In this document: positions 36,738 to 45,101 of the stretch, in pieces | Numbering within the stretch: position 1 is the first letter of the stretch | Layout of the letters: each line of letters begins with the position of its first letter | NCBI RefSeq assembly: GCF_029624655.1 | Contig: NZ_JARRSA010000004.1 | Location: 62,001-126,000, forward strand | Direction: 5' to 3' | DNA from: Roseicyclus salinarum | GTDB lineage: Bacteria > Pseudomonadota > Alphaproteobacteria > Rhodobacterales > Rhodobacteraceae | DNA: 64,000 nt | The notes under the pieces: generated by a model | The model's input: only the letters and a program-made list of their open reading frames with translations | What the model was told of the DNA's origin: nothing | Databases searched by the model: none | Made by a program: the position numbers and the translations under genes

Positions 36738-39095
36738 ATGCTGTTCGGATTGGATGGGGTCGAAATCGGCCTGATCATCGTGTTCCTGACGCTCTTCGCG
36801 GGGATCATGACAGGCTTTCCGGTGGCCTTCGCCATCGCCGGGGCCGGGGTCATCTCGTTCGCGATCATCGCCGCGCTCGACTCGGCGGGATTGCTGATCC
36901 ACCAGGCGATCGACACGTCGTCGGCCGAGTATTCGGCGCTTCTGGCCGAGGGGGTCGTACGGGACGCCATATCGGTCTTCCGATACCCCGACCTGCCAAG
37001 GGTGGAAGAGCATCTCTTCCCCGGTGGCTGGGAACAGGCGATGGAGCGCAACATCTCCTTCATCGTCAACCGGATGAACGAGCGCGTCATCGCCGGACAG
37101 TCCATCGAGACCCTGCTTGCGGTGCTGATGTTCGTCCTGATGGGCATCACGCTCGAGCGTTCCAAGATTGCCGAAGAACTGCTGACCACCATGGCGCGCG
37201 TCTTCGGACCGCTGCCGGGCGGCCTCGCCGTGTCGATCGTGATCGTGGGCGCGTTCCTCGCGGCCTCCACCGGCATCGTCGGCGCGACCGTGGTCACGAT
37301 GGGCCTGCTGGCGCTGCCGACGATGCTGCGCAACGGCTACTCGCCCGAGCTTGCCACGGGCGTCATCGCCGCCTCGGGGACGCTTGGCCAGATCATCCCG
37401 CCCTCGATCGTGATCGTTCTTCTGGGAACGCTGGTCGGCGATCTCTATGCCACGGGGCAGGAGACGCGGGCGCAGCTTGCGGGCTGCACCGATGCGCTGA
37501 CCTACCTCGGAGAGCCTGCGGTCCTTTCGGTCGGCACGCTTTTCCAGGCGGCTCTGCTTCCGGGCATCTTCCTTGCGTTCCTCTACGGCGCCTACGCGTT
37601 CGGCTTCGCGCTTCTGAACCCGGCGAAGGCGCCCGCTGTGCAATTCGGCGGTGAGAGCACCTCCGAGCCCGTCACGCGCAACGAGGCGGCCACGTGGTTC
37701 CTGGGCGTCCCGGCGGCCATCCTGATCGCCGTCGGCCTTGCGGGCAGCGCGGGGATCGTCGGAAGCCAGACCGCGTTCCTGACCAACTTCAGCGCGCCGC
37801 CTCCGGGGGCGAGCCTTCGCACCAACGTGTCCGAACAATGCCAGACGGCGATGATCGAGCTTCACGGCCAGGAGGCGTGGGACGCCGCCGTGGCCGAACG
37901 CGAAGCGATCCAGGATGCCGCTGCCAATGGCGGCGAAGAGGTCGAGATGACCGAGGAGGAGGTCCAGGCCGCCTTCGAGGCCGCACGCGAGGCCGTCGCC
38001 CCGATCGGCACGGGCGTCGCCACGATCTTCGTCCTGCTGGCGCTGACACTGGCGGTCGGCCGTGGCGTCTCGCCCAGTTCCAGCCCGACGCCCCTGATCG
38101 TGGGCGGGGTCGGCGTCGCGCTGGCCTTCCTGTTCGACGCCGCGTTCATCCTGCCGGTCACGGGACCGGGCGCGACCTTCCTGATCCTCGCCGTGCCCAT
38201 GCTTCTCGCGCTCTATGGGACGCGGGCGGCAATGACACGGATGGCGCATAACGAGCTGTTGCGCGTGGTCTTCCCGCCCCTGATCCTGATCGTGGCGGTT
38301 CTGGGCTCCATCCTCGGCGGGATCACCAACCCGACGCCGGCCGCGGCCCTCGGTGCCGCGGGTGCGATCATGCTGGCGGCCTACCGCAAGCTGAAGGAGG
38401 AGAACGGGAATTCCAAGATCGTGATCTGGGCGAGCTTCGCGATCGTGATCATGATCCTTCTTGGCGTGAACTTCGACCTGCGCATCACGCGCGAGGTGGT
38501 GCCGGTCGAGGACTGGATCGCCTACGTTCTCGCGCAGATCGCCTACCACTTCGCGTTCTTCGGGCTGCTGTTCTCGTGCTGGGTCCTCTACCGGAACTCC
38601 ATCCTGTCGCCGGTGGTGCGCGAGACGGCCAAGGTCACGTCGATGGTGTTCACCATCCTGATCGGCTCGCAGCTTCTGAACCTGGTGCTGATCTCCTTCG
38701 GGGGCGAGCACCACATCCAGCAGTTCCTGCGCAGTTTCGACAACGAGATGATCGTCTTCCTTGTGGTGATGCTTATCCTGTTCATCCTGGGCTTCGTGCT
38801 GGACTTCCTCGAGATCATCTACATCGTCATCCCCATCGTGGGGCCGGTGATCTATGGCGGTACGCTGGACCCGGCATGGGTGACGATCATGATCGCGGTG
38901 AACCTGCAGACCTCGTTCCTGACGCCGCCCTTCGGCTTCGCGCTGTTCTACCTGCGCGGCGTCGCGCCGCCCGGCGTGACCACGGGACACATCTACCGGG
39001 GTGTGTTGCCGTTCGTCGGGATCCAGGTGCTTGGGCTCGCGCTTCTGTGGCTGTTCCCCGGCATCGTGACGATCGTGCCCGATCTGCTCAGGTGA
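36738..39095 (+). CDS. TRAP transporter large permease (DctM), enlarged with soluble insert
   Basis: The ion-coupled transport subunit. It has 785 residues where a standard DctM has about 425. The canonical segments remain: FPVAFAIAGAGV near residue 28, GPLPGGLAVSIVIVGAFLAASTGIVGATVVTMGLLALP (about 156-193), SGTLGQIIPPSIVIVLLG near 214, ITNPTPAAALGAAGA near 534 (usually TPTEAAA), and LDFLEIIYIVIPIVGPV near 695. Between them are extra parts: a polar segment at about 52-110 and an acidic helical domain at about 364-420, with additional membrane helices around it. Such long DctM forms occur with TakP-like systems in marine alphaproteobacteria. Confidence 0.9.
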   Translation: MLFGLDGVEIGLIIVFLTLFAGIMTGFPVAFAIAGAGVISFAIIAALDSAGLLIHQAIDTSSAEYSALLAEGVVRDAISVFRYPDLPRVEEHLFPGGWEQAMERNISFIVNRMNERVIAGQSIETLLAVLMFVLMGITLERSKIAEELLTTMARVFGPLPGGLAVSIVIVGAFLAASTGIVGATVVTMGLLALPTMLRNGYSPELATGVIAASGTLGQIIPPSIVIVLLGTLVGDLYATGQETRAQLAGCTDALTYLGEPAVLSVGTLFQAALLPGIFLAFLYGAYAFGFALLNPAKAPAVQFGGESTSEPVTRNEAATWFLGVPAAILIAVGLAGSAGIVGSQTAFLTNFSAPPPGASLRTNVSEQCQTAMIELHGQEAWDAAVAEREAIQDAAANGGEEVEMTEEEVQAAFEAAREAVAPIGTGVATIFVLLALTLAVGRGVSPSSSPTPLIVGGVGVALAFLFDAAFILPVTGPGATFLILAVPMLLALYGTRAAMTRMAHNELLRVVFPPLILIVAVLGSILGGITNPTPAAALGAAGAIMLAAYRKLKEENGNSKIVIWASFAIVIMILLGVNFDLRITREVVPVEDWIAYVLAQIAYHFAFFGLLFSCWVLYRNSILSPVVRETAKVTSMVFTILIGSQLLNLVLISFGGEHHIQQFLRSFDNEMIVFLVVMLILFILGFVLDFLEIIYIVIPIVGPVIYGGTLDPAWVTIMIAVNLQTSFLTPPFGFALFYLRGVAPPGVTTGHIYRGVLPFVGIQVLGLALLWLFPGIVTIVPDLLR

Positions 39096-39125
39096 CGCTG
39101 CGAGCTCCATGAGAAACCAATGGGG

Positions 39126-39150
39126 AAGGGGGGCATTGCCCCCCTTTCTT
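39126..39150 (+). terminator. Terminator of the TRAP operon
   Basis: Stem GGGGGGC / GCCCCCC with an ATT loop flanked by AA and TTT, 30 bp after the dctM stop codon. Confidence 0.85.
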
Positions 39151-39197
39151 CATGCCGCGTCGGGCAGGAAGGGCAGGAGGCGCGGCGCCGCGCGGGG

Positions 39198-39581
39198 TCA
39201 GTCCGCCGCCTGAAGAAGATCCCAGCGGTTGCCCCAGGGATCGCGCCATTGGGCGACCCGGCCATAGGCTTCGTCGCGCGGCGTCTCGAGGAACCGGCCG
39301 CCGGCCAAGACGATGCGCTCGGCGTCGCCGTCGAAATCGCGGCTCGACAGGAAGAAGGCGACGCGGTCGCCGGCCTGCGCGCCCATCGCGGCCTCCTGCG
39401 CCGGGCTCGAAGGTCTCGCCAGCACGAGCGACGCGCCGCCCGCGCCTTCGGGAGGCGCAACCACGACCCACCGCTTGCGCCCCTCGTCGCGGTCCTCGAG
39501 GCAGCGCCAGCCGAGGCCGTCCACGAAGAAGCGCAGCCCTTCGTCGTAATCGGGAACGAGAAACGTGACGAGGCCGGGCAA
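39198..39581 (-). CDS. VOC (glyoxalase/bleomycin resistance) fold protein
   Basis: A 127-residue single VOC-domain protein: FLVPDYDEGLRFFVDGLGWRC at the start is the usual first beta-alpha-beta unit, and the last strand WRDPWGNRWDLLQ carries the typical DPxGN motif. Possible metal ligands of glyoxalase I enzymes (His/Glu pairs) are not complete, so catalysis is uncertain. It is 3 bp downstream of bpt on the same strand, so the two are co-transcribed. Confidence 0.85.
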   Translation of the reverse strand: MPGLVTFLVPDYDEGLRFFVDGLGWRCLEDRDEGRKRWVVVAPPEGAGGASLVLARPSSPAQEAAMGAQAGDRVAFFLSSRDFDGDAERIVLAGGRFLETPRDEAYGRVAQWRDPWGNRWDLLQAAD

Positions 39582-39584
39582 GCG

Positions 39585-40403
39585 TCAGTCGCCGCGAAGG
39601 TCCGGAAGCGTGATCTGTGCCACCTGCTGGGCGATCGGATCGACCGAAAGCGGGTGCGTCCGGTTCGAATAGCCCGCCGGATCGCCAAGCGGCTGCCACG
39701 CGCCGCCGACATAGACCTCGAGCGCGGGGAACTGGGCCTTGTAGCCCATCTTGTCCGAGCCCGGCACCCAGTAGCCGAGATAGACGTATGGCAGCCCGGC
39801 CTCGCGCGCGAGCGCGACGTGATCGAGGATCACATGGGTGCCCAGCGAACGCTTCGTCTTCGCGGGGTCGAAGAAGGAATAGACGAGGCTGAGCCCGTCA
39901 TCGAGGATGTCGGTCAGGCATACCGCCGTCAGCGCCTCGTCCCGCGTGGTGTCGCGGTATTCGACGACGCGGGTCTTGATCGGCGTCTCCTCGATCATCG
40001 CGGCGAATTCGAAGACGTCCATGTCCGCCATGCCGCCCTCTGCGTGGCGCGCGTCGAGATAGCGCCGGAAGAGGGCGTATTGCTCTTCGGTCGCCCAGGC
40101 CGAACGCGCCGAGCGCACGAGGTCGGCGTTGCGCTTCAGGATGCGCTTCTGGCTCCGGCGGGGCTCGAAATCGGCGACGCGGATGCGCGCCGAGAGGCAG
40201 GCCGCGCATTCGGTGCAGGACGGGCGGTAGAGCACGTTCTGCGACCGGCGGAAGCCCTGCTTGGACAGGGCGTTGTTCAGTTTTTCCGCCTGCTCGCCCT
40301 GCAGCGCCGTGAACAGTTTGCGCTCGCGCCGGCCGTCCAGATATGGACAGCTTTGCGGAGCCGTCACATAGAATTGTGGCGCTATTGGCAGCGTGTGGCG
40401 CAT
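39585..40403 (-). CDS. bpt: Aspartate/glutamate leucyltransferase (N-end rule)
   Basis: Transfers leucine from Leu-tRNA to N-terminal Asp or Glu of proteins, marking them for ClpAP degradation. The 272-residue protein has the ATE/Bpt features: [14 protein letters not shown] near residue 20, [20 protein letters not shown] near 50-70 (cysteine cluster), [21 protein letters not shown] near 175-195 and [18 protein letters not shown] near 208-225. The length fits bacterial Bpt rather than the longer eukaryotic ATE1. Confidence 0.94.
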   Translation of the reverse strand: MRHTLPIAPQFYVTAPQSCPYLDGRRERKLFTALQGEQAEKLNNALSKQGFRRSQNVLYRPSCTECAACLSARIRVADFEPRRSQKRILKRNADLVRSARSAWATEEQYALFRRYLDARHAEGGMADMDVFEFAAMIEETPIKTRVVEYRDTTRDEALTAVCLTDILDDGLSLVYSFFDPAKTKRSLGTHVILDHVALAREAGLPYVYLGYWVPGSDKMGYKAQFPALEVYVGGAWQPLGDPAGYSNRTHPLSVDPIAQQVAQITLPDLRGD

Positions 40404-40504
40404 GAAGTGGTCGGGTCGTCCGTTGGCCGTGTTCGCGGTTCAGCTTGCCTCAGGCGGGCGGGGGGCCGCAACACGTTTTTCGGACCGTGGTTAGCGCGCC
40501 CGCC

Positions 40505-40957
40505 TCAGCGCGGCCGATTGATGGCGGCGGTCCCGAGGATGTGATCGTGAAGGCCCTGGTGCCGGCGGGAGCCCGCGATCAGCCCGATCGAGACGAGCTG
40601 CAGGATCAGCGAGGCCGACAGGAGAAGATAGAGGCCCGTGTGGACCATGGCCTCGCCGCCCGAAAGCCGGCGTCCAAGCCCGTTGCGCAACTCCAGGTTC
40701 ATCAGCCGCATCCCCAGCGTGGAGGAGGCGGACGCGATCGTGGCCGAGCGGTAGATGAACGAGACCGTGAGGTAGAGTATCGGCCAGACCCACAGCAGCA
40801 CCGTCAGCGTCAGAAGCCCCAGCGCGAGCGAGATCGCGGCGATGACGGCGACGTCGACAAGCCAGGCGAAGAAGCGCTTGGCCGGCACGCCATCGTAGAA
40901 GGCGTGGTCGTAATCGGGGTCGGGCAGGCCGTCGTTCAGGGTCATGGCGGTCGTCAT
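40505..40957 (-). CDS. RDD-family membrane protein
   Basis: A 150-residue protein with three hydrophobic segments. The RDD pattern is seen as KRFFAWLVDVAVI near residue 28 (Arg and Asp in the first helix) and GMRLMNLELR near 82; the third conserved Asp is in the HQGLHDHILGT segment near 135. The family's function is not established; some members affect ion homeostasis. It lies 101 bp downstream of bpt's divergent start region and on the same strand as bpt. Confidence 0.85.
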   Translation of the reverse strand: MTTAMTLNDGLPDPDYDHAFYDGVPAKRFFAWLVDVAVIAAISLALGLLTLTVLLWVWPILYLTVSFIYRSATIASASSTLGMRLMNLELRNGLGRRLSGGEAMVHTGLYLLLSASLILQLVSIGLIAGSRRHQGLHDHILGTAAINRPR

Positions 40958-41090
40958 GGCGGCATATGGTCCGGTTTGGAAGTGAAAACTGGTCGCGCCA
41001 CGCCGGGTTCCGAAGGGGGAACGGCTTGGCGTGGCGCGACCTGCCGCGGCGTCAGGGGGACGGACGCCGCGGAGACGTGAGGCGCCTGGC

Positions 41091-41498
41091 TCAGGCCTCG
41101 GCCGCGTCGCTTCCGCGCTTGCGGCTCCGCTCGTCCATGAACTGGTCGAATTCCGACTTGTCCTTGGCGTCGCGAAGGCGCTGGAGGAAGCTCTCGAAGG
41201 CCTCCTGCTCCTCCTCGAGGCGGCGCAGCGTGTCGGCCTTGTAGGCGTCGAAGGCGCTGTTGCCGGAGGAATGGAACGTGTGGCGGGTCATGTCGCGGCG
41301 CTGGCCGCAGCTTCCTTTGAACATGCGTTTGCTCCAGATCATGTAGGCGAGAAGGGCAAGGCCGATGGGCCAGAACAGGATGAAGCCCAGCACCATGGCG
41401 GCGATCCACGCGGCCTTGCCGCGCGCGTCCAGCCAGGCCTCGGCGCGGGCGAACCAGCCCTGGGCCTCGTGGATCATGGGGGTCGAGGTCGTGGTCAT
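41091..41498 (-). CDS. DUF2852 family protein
   Basis: A 135-residue protein with one or two hydrophobic helices (about residues 27-55: AWIAAMVLGFILFWPIGLALLAYMIW) and a charged C-terminal coiled-coil-like part (RLEEEQEAFESFLQRLRDAKDKSEFDQFM) that is characteristic of DUF2852 in Alphaproteobacteria. The function is unknown. The ATG at 41498 follows AAAGGAGACCTC; a longer frame to 41549 lacks a ribosome-binding site. Confidence 0.85.
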   Translation of the reverse strand: MTTTSTPMIHEAQGWFARAEAWLDARGKAAWIAAMVLGFILFWPIGLALLAYMIWSKRMFKGSCGQRRDMTRHTFHSSGNSAFDAYKADTLRRLEEEQEAFESFLQRLRDAKDKSEFDQFMDERSRKRGSDAAEA

Positions 41499-41876
41499 GA
41501 GGTCTCCTTTCCGCAACGCAGTCGTGTCGTGCATGTTAATGTTAATCACATTTACGGATATGGGAGGGCAGGTAGCCGGCGCAAGAGGTGAAGTGAATCT
41601 TTTTCACATCTTCCGCGGACTGCGCCTGATCCATGCCGGGGGCCTGGCGTCAGGCCACGCCAATGATCCGTCGAAAGCGGGCGTGTGATGCGGGACGTCC
41701 GGTGGCCCGCATTCTTCGGGACCGTGGCCCAGTGCAGCGGCACGAGGTGCACCTGGTCGTCCATTCGCCGCGCACTGGGCCTTATGCGGACGTATCTTGG
41801 AGCGTCCGCAGAAAGGGTGCCACAGCGCGCGCACCGGTCAAGAAAAAACCGCGACTCCTGCGCGGGGCAGCTCGCG
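41499..41876. other. Non-coding region between DUF2852 gene and mmsB
   Basis: About 380 bp. Its first part is AT-rich (GTTAATGTTAATC at about 41535-41549) and likely holds the DUF2852 promoter. A 5-bp inverted repeat GTGAA-N5-TTCAC lies at 41593-41607. The remainder toward the mmsB stop shows no gene I can support. Confidence 0.5.
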
Positions 41877-42752
41877 TCAGGCGCCGCGCCCGCGCGCCTC
41901 GAACCTCGGCAGCATCGCCGAAAAATCGCGGCCCTTGCCATCCTCCTGCTCGACGAAGGTCTCGTATAGCGCGGCGGCGAGGCGCCCCATCGGCGTGTCC
42001 GCGTCCGCCGCCTCGGCCGCCGCCTGGCTCAGGCGCAGGTCCTTCAGCATGAGATCGGCGGCGAAGCCGGGCTTGTAGCCGTTGTCGGACGGGCTCTTCG
42101 GCCCGATCCCCGGCGCAGGGCAATAGCTCGTCAGCGACCAGCTCTGCCCGGACGAGGTCGAGGCCACGTCGTACATCGCCTGCCGGTCGAGCCCCAGCTT
42201 GTCGGCCAGCGCGAAGGCCTCGCAGGTCGCGATCATCGTCACGCCGAGGATCATGTTGTTGCAGATCTTCGCGGCCTGCCCGTTGCCCGCCGGGCCGCAA
42301 TGGACGGCCTTCGCGCCCATGACGTCGAACAGCGGCCTCGCCGTCCCGAAGGCCGTCTCGCTGCCGCCGACCATGAAGGTCAGCGTGCCTGCCACGGCGC
42401 CGCCGACGCCGCCCGAGACGGGCGCGTCGAGAAACCCGATGCCGGCCGCCTCCGCCGCGCCCGCCACCTCGCGGGCTGACGCCACGTCGACGGTCGAGCA
42501 GTCCAGAAGCACCGCGCCCCGCTTCATCGCCGGCAGCACCTCGGCCGCGACCGCACGCAGGATCGCGCCGTTGGGCAGCATCGTGATCACCACGTCGGCG
42601 TCCGCAGCCGCCTCGGGCGCGCTCGCCGCCGCCCGAACCCCGTCGGCGGTCGTGCCCGCCACGTCGAACCCCGCCACGTCGTGGCCCGCTCCCGCCAGGT
42701 TGGCGGCCATCGGCCCGCCCATGTTGCCCAGCCCGATGAATCCGATCTTCAT
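41877..42752 (-). CDS. mmsB: 3-hydroxyisobutyrate dehydrogenase
   Basis: Oxidises 3-hydroxyisobutyrate to methylmalonate semialdehyde in valine degradation. The 291-residue protein has the NAD-binding GFIGLGNMGGPM at the N-terminus, the substrate-binding DAPVSGGVGGA near residue 118 and the catalytic-lysine helix GNGQAAKICNNM near 165. The length is typical. It is last of three genes (acyl-CoA dehydrogenase, HIBYL-CoA hydrolase, mmsB) encoding successive valine-pathway steps, except the hydratase. Confidence 0.95.
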   Translation of the reverse strand: MKIGFIGLGNMGGPMAANLAGAGHDVAGFDVAGTTADGVRAAASAPEAAADADVVITMLPNGAILRAVAAEVLPAMKRGAVLLDCSTVDVASAREVAGAAEAAGIGFLDAPVSGGVGGAVAGTLTFMVGGSETAFGTARPLFDVMGAKAVHCGPAGNGQAAKICNNMILGVTMIATCEAFALADKLGLDRQAMYDVASTSSGQSWSLTSYCPAPGIGPKSPSDNGYKPGFAADLMLKDLRLSQAAAEAADADTPMGRLAAALYETFVEQEDGKGRDFSAMLPRFEARGRGA

Positions 42753-42777
42753 GCGAAGTCCTCCCTGCCGTCGTCCG

Positions 42778-43812
42778 TCAAAGCCTCAGTCCCTCCATCC
42801 CGAGGGGCATCAGCATCCCAGCAACCTCCGCCGGGCCGGCGCCGTCGATCGCGTCGTGCCGCCAGCCAGGCGTGCGATCCTTGTCGATGATCGCCGCCCG
42901 CACCCCCTCGAGGAAGTCGCCCCGTTCCATCGCGCGCGACGTGAAGCGGTATTCCAGTTCCAGCGCGCCCTCGATCGTGTCGCGCCCGCGCGCGCGATGA
43001 ATCAGCTCCACCGTGCAGGCCATCGACAGCGGGCTGTTGCGCCCCATCGCCTCCAGCGCGCGGGCCGCAAGCTCCGCCTCCGAGCCGCGCAGCGCGTTGA
43101 CGATGTCGCGCAGCGTGTCGCCCGCGAACAGCCGGTCGATCACGGCCTGTTCGTCCGCAAGCGCGCTTTCGGGCGCGGGCAGGGCGGCGCGGTCCACCGC
43201 CTCCCAGTCGCCCGTCGCGCAAAGCTTGGCCTTCACCCCCTCCCAGGCGGCGGCCGGCACGAAGTAATCGGCGAAGCCCGCATGGATCGCGTCGCCCGCC
43301 GCCATCCGCGCCGCCGTCACACCGAGGTATTCCCCGATCCGCCCCGGCGCGCGCGCCAGAAGCAGCGTACCGCCCACGTCCGGGATCAGTCCGATGCCGC
43401 TCTCGGGCATCGCGATCCTCGAGCTTTCGCAGACCACGCGGTGCGACCCGTGGCAGCCGATGCCGACGCCGCCGCCCATCGTGAAGCCATGAAGAAAGCT
43501 CGCCACGGGCTTGGGAAAGTTGAACATCTTCGCGTTCATGCGGTATTCGTCGGCCCAGAAGCGCCGCGCGAAGTCAAGGTCCCCCGCCTTGCCCGTGGCA
43601 TACATCGCCGCGATGTCCCCCCCGGCGCAGAACGCCTTTTCTCCTTCGCCCTCGATCAGCAGAAGCGCCACCTCGGGGTCCTCGGCCCAGGCGTCGAGCG
43701 CCGCCTCGATCTCCAGGCACATCTCCCAGCTCAGCGCGTTCAGCGACTTCGGCCGCGTGAGCGTGATGCGCCCCGCGCGCCCGTCCCGGGCGATGCGAAT
43801 GTCCTCAGCCAT
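42778..43812 (-). CDS. 3-hydroxyisobutyryl-CoA hydrolase
   Basis: Releases 3-hydroxyisobutyrate from its CoA ester in valine degradation. The 344-residue crotonase-fold protein is longer than an enoyl-CoA hydratase (about 260) and has the HIBCH hallmarks: KAFCAGGDIAAMY near residue 60, HGFTMGGGVGIGCHGSHRV near 108-126 (oxyanion hole) and MPESGIGLIPDVGG near 135 with the catalytic Glu and Asp. The C-terminal DRTPGW motif is typical of HIBCH. It starts 25 bp upstream of mmsB's ATG and sits 54 bp after the acyl-CoA dehydrogenase gene. Confidence 0.93.
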   Translation of the reverse strand: MAEDIRIARDGRAGRITLTRPKSLNALSWEMCLEIEAALDAWAEDPEVALLLIEGEGEKAFCAGGDIAAMYATGKAGDLDFARRFWADEYRMNAKMFNFPKPVASFLHGFTMGGGVGIGCHGSHRVVCESSRIAMPESGIGLIPDVGGTLLLARAPGRIGEYLGVTAARMAAGDAIHAGFADYFVPAAAWEGVKAKLCATGDWEAVDRAALPAPESALADEQAVIDRLFAGDTLRDIVNALRGSEAELAARALEAMGRNSPLSMACTVELIHRARGRDTIEGALELEYRFTSRAMERGDFLEGVRAAIIDKDRTPGWRHDAIDGAGPAEVAGMLMPLGMEGLRL

Positions 43813-43828
43813 GTGTCCCGCCCGTTCC

Positions 43829-43853
43829 CTTCATCTTTCTCCAAATACGCAAT
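43829..43853 (-). repeat. Intergenic repeat copy 3
   Basis: On the minus strand ATTGCGTATTTGGAG then AAAGATGAAG, in the 54-bp gap inside the valine operon, ending 16 bp before the HIBYL-CoA hydrolase ATG. It differs from copy 2 only at its first bases. Confidence 0.72.
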
Positions 43854-43866
43854 CCGCCGCCGCCCC

Positions 43867-45009
43867 TCAGCGCTCGGCCAGCATGTGGCGCGCAACGATC
43901 AGCCGCATGATCTCGTTCGTCCCCTCGAGGATCTGATGCACGCGCAGGTCGCGCACGGTCTTCTCGATCCCGTAATCCGCAAGGTAGCCGTAGCCGCCGT
44001 GCAGCTGCAGGCACTGGTCGGCCACGCGGCTGCCGGCCTCGGTCACGAATTTCTTGGCCATCGCGCAGGCCTTGGTCGCGTCGGGCGCGCCCGTGTCGAG
44101 CTTCCAGGCCGCCTGGCGAAGGAGGACGCGCGCCGCCTCCAGCTCGATCTCCATGTCGGCAAGGCGGAACTGCAGCGCCTGGAACTGGTCGATGCTCCGT
44201 CCGAAGGCCTTGCGCTCGCCCATGTAGGCAAGTGTCGCCTCCAGGGCCGCCTGCGCCGCGCCCAGCGAACAGGCCGCGATGTTCAGCCGCCCGCCGTCGA
44301 GGCCGGCCATCGCGTAGCGGAAGCCGTGGCCCTCCTCCCCCAGGAGGTTCCCAGCCGGAACGGCGCAGGCGTCGAACTGCACTTGCCGCGTGGGCTGCGA
44401 GCGCCAGCCCATCTTGTCCTCCAGCCCGCCGAAGGAGAGGCCCGGCGCCCCATCCTCCACGACGAGGGCCGAGATGCCCTTCGGCCCGTCCCCGCCGGTG
44501 CGCGCCATGACGATGTAGGCGTCCGAATAGCCGCCCCCCGAGATGAAGGCCTTGGTCCCGTCGAGCGTCCATCCCTCGTTCGTGCGCGCGGCCCGCGTCC
44601 TGAGCGCGGCCGCGTCCGAGCCCGATCCGGGCTCCGTCAGGCAGTAGGAGAGGAAGATCTCCATGCTCAGTGCCCGCGGCAGGAACCGCTCGCGCAGCGC
44701 GTCGGAGGCGTAGCTGTCGAGCATCTTGGCGCACATGTTGTGGATCGACAGGAATGCCGCGACCGAGGCGCAGGAGCGGCTGAGCGCCTCGAAGACCAGT
44801 GTCGCATCGAGCCGCGAAAGCCCCGAGCCGCCATTCTCCTCGCTGACGTAGAGGCCGCCGAACCCCAGTTCGGCAAGCTTCGGCCAGAGCTCCTTAGGGA
44901 TCGTGCCCTCCGCCTCCCAGGTGCGCGCGTAGGGCGCGATCTCGGCTTCGCCGAAGGCCCGCGCCATGTCCAGGATGGCCTCCTGCTCCTCGCTCGGGGC
45001 GAAATCCAT
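43867..45009 (-). CDS. Acyl-CoA dehydrogenase, probably isobutyryl-CoA dehydrogenase
   Basis: FAD enzyme predicted to oxidise isobutyryl-CoA to methacrylyl-CoA. The 380-residue protein shows FLSYCLTEPGSGSDAAAL near residues 119-136 (FAD/acyl-CoA site), KAFISGGGYSDAYIVMART, RKAFGRSIDQFQALQF and the catalytic Glu362 in HQILEGTNEIMR. The active-site glutamate position and the operon with HIBYL-CoA hydrolase and mmsB point to the ACAD8 type. An almost perfect palindrome in its promoter suggests a TetR-type regulator. Confidence 0.92.
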   Translation of the reverse strand: MDFAPSEEQEAILDMARAFGEAEIAPYARTWEAEGTIPKELWPKLAELGFGGLYVSEENGGSGLSRLDATLVFEALSRSCASVAAFLSIHNMCAKMLDSYASDALRERFLPRALSMEIFLSYCLTEPGSGSDAAALRTRAARTNEGWTLDGTKAFISGGGYSDAYIVMARTGGDGPKGISALVVEDGAPGLSFGGLEDKMGWRSQPTRQVQFDACAVPAGNLLGEEGHGFRYAMAGLDGGRLNIAACSLGAAQAALEATLAYMGERKAFGRSIDQFQALQFRLADMEIELEAARVLLRQAAWKLDTGAPDATKACAMAKKFVTEAGSRVADQCLQLHGGYGYLADYGIEKTVRDLRVHQILEGTNEIMRLIVARHMLAER

Positions 45010-45041
45010 GGGCCAGCCCTCCCTTGCCTGCCGCTGTGGAA

Positions 45042-45057
45042 TTGAACGCTCGTTTAA
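45042..45057. promoter_or_regulatory. Putative TetR-type operator TTGAACG-CT-CGTTTAA
   Basis: Two 7-bp arms (TTGAACG and CGTTTAA, one mismatch) around CT, 33 bp upstream of the acyl-CoA dehydrogenase start. Its form is like operators of TetR-family regulators of fatty or branched-chain acid catabolism. The regulator gene is not in this window. Confidence 0.5.
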
Positions 45058-45101
45058 TTACCGATTGTTGCAGGAGTTTTGCAAGCGCCGCCACGGCGGG
45101 T

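Noticed and set aside
36738-39095. DctM considered as two genes joined by frameshift or sequencing error
   Set aside because: One uninterrupted frame carries canonical DctM motifs in the right order on both sides of the insert.
36552-39110. Long minus-strand reading frame (852 residues) opposite dctM
   Set aside because: It mirrors the plus-strand dctM gene in a shifted frame, is dominated by Arg, Asp, His and Gln from GC-rich codon antisense, and has no recognisable motif; dctM on the other strand has clear family motifs.
41535-41549. GTTAATGTTAAT considered as a CtrA site
   Set aside because: CtrA sites need TTAA-N7-TTAA; the spacing here is 2 bases.
42199-45045. Plus-strand frame of 948 residues across the valine operon
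   Set aside because: Its composition is that of antisense GC-rich DNA; three well-recognised genes occupy the minus strand.
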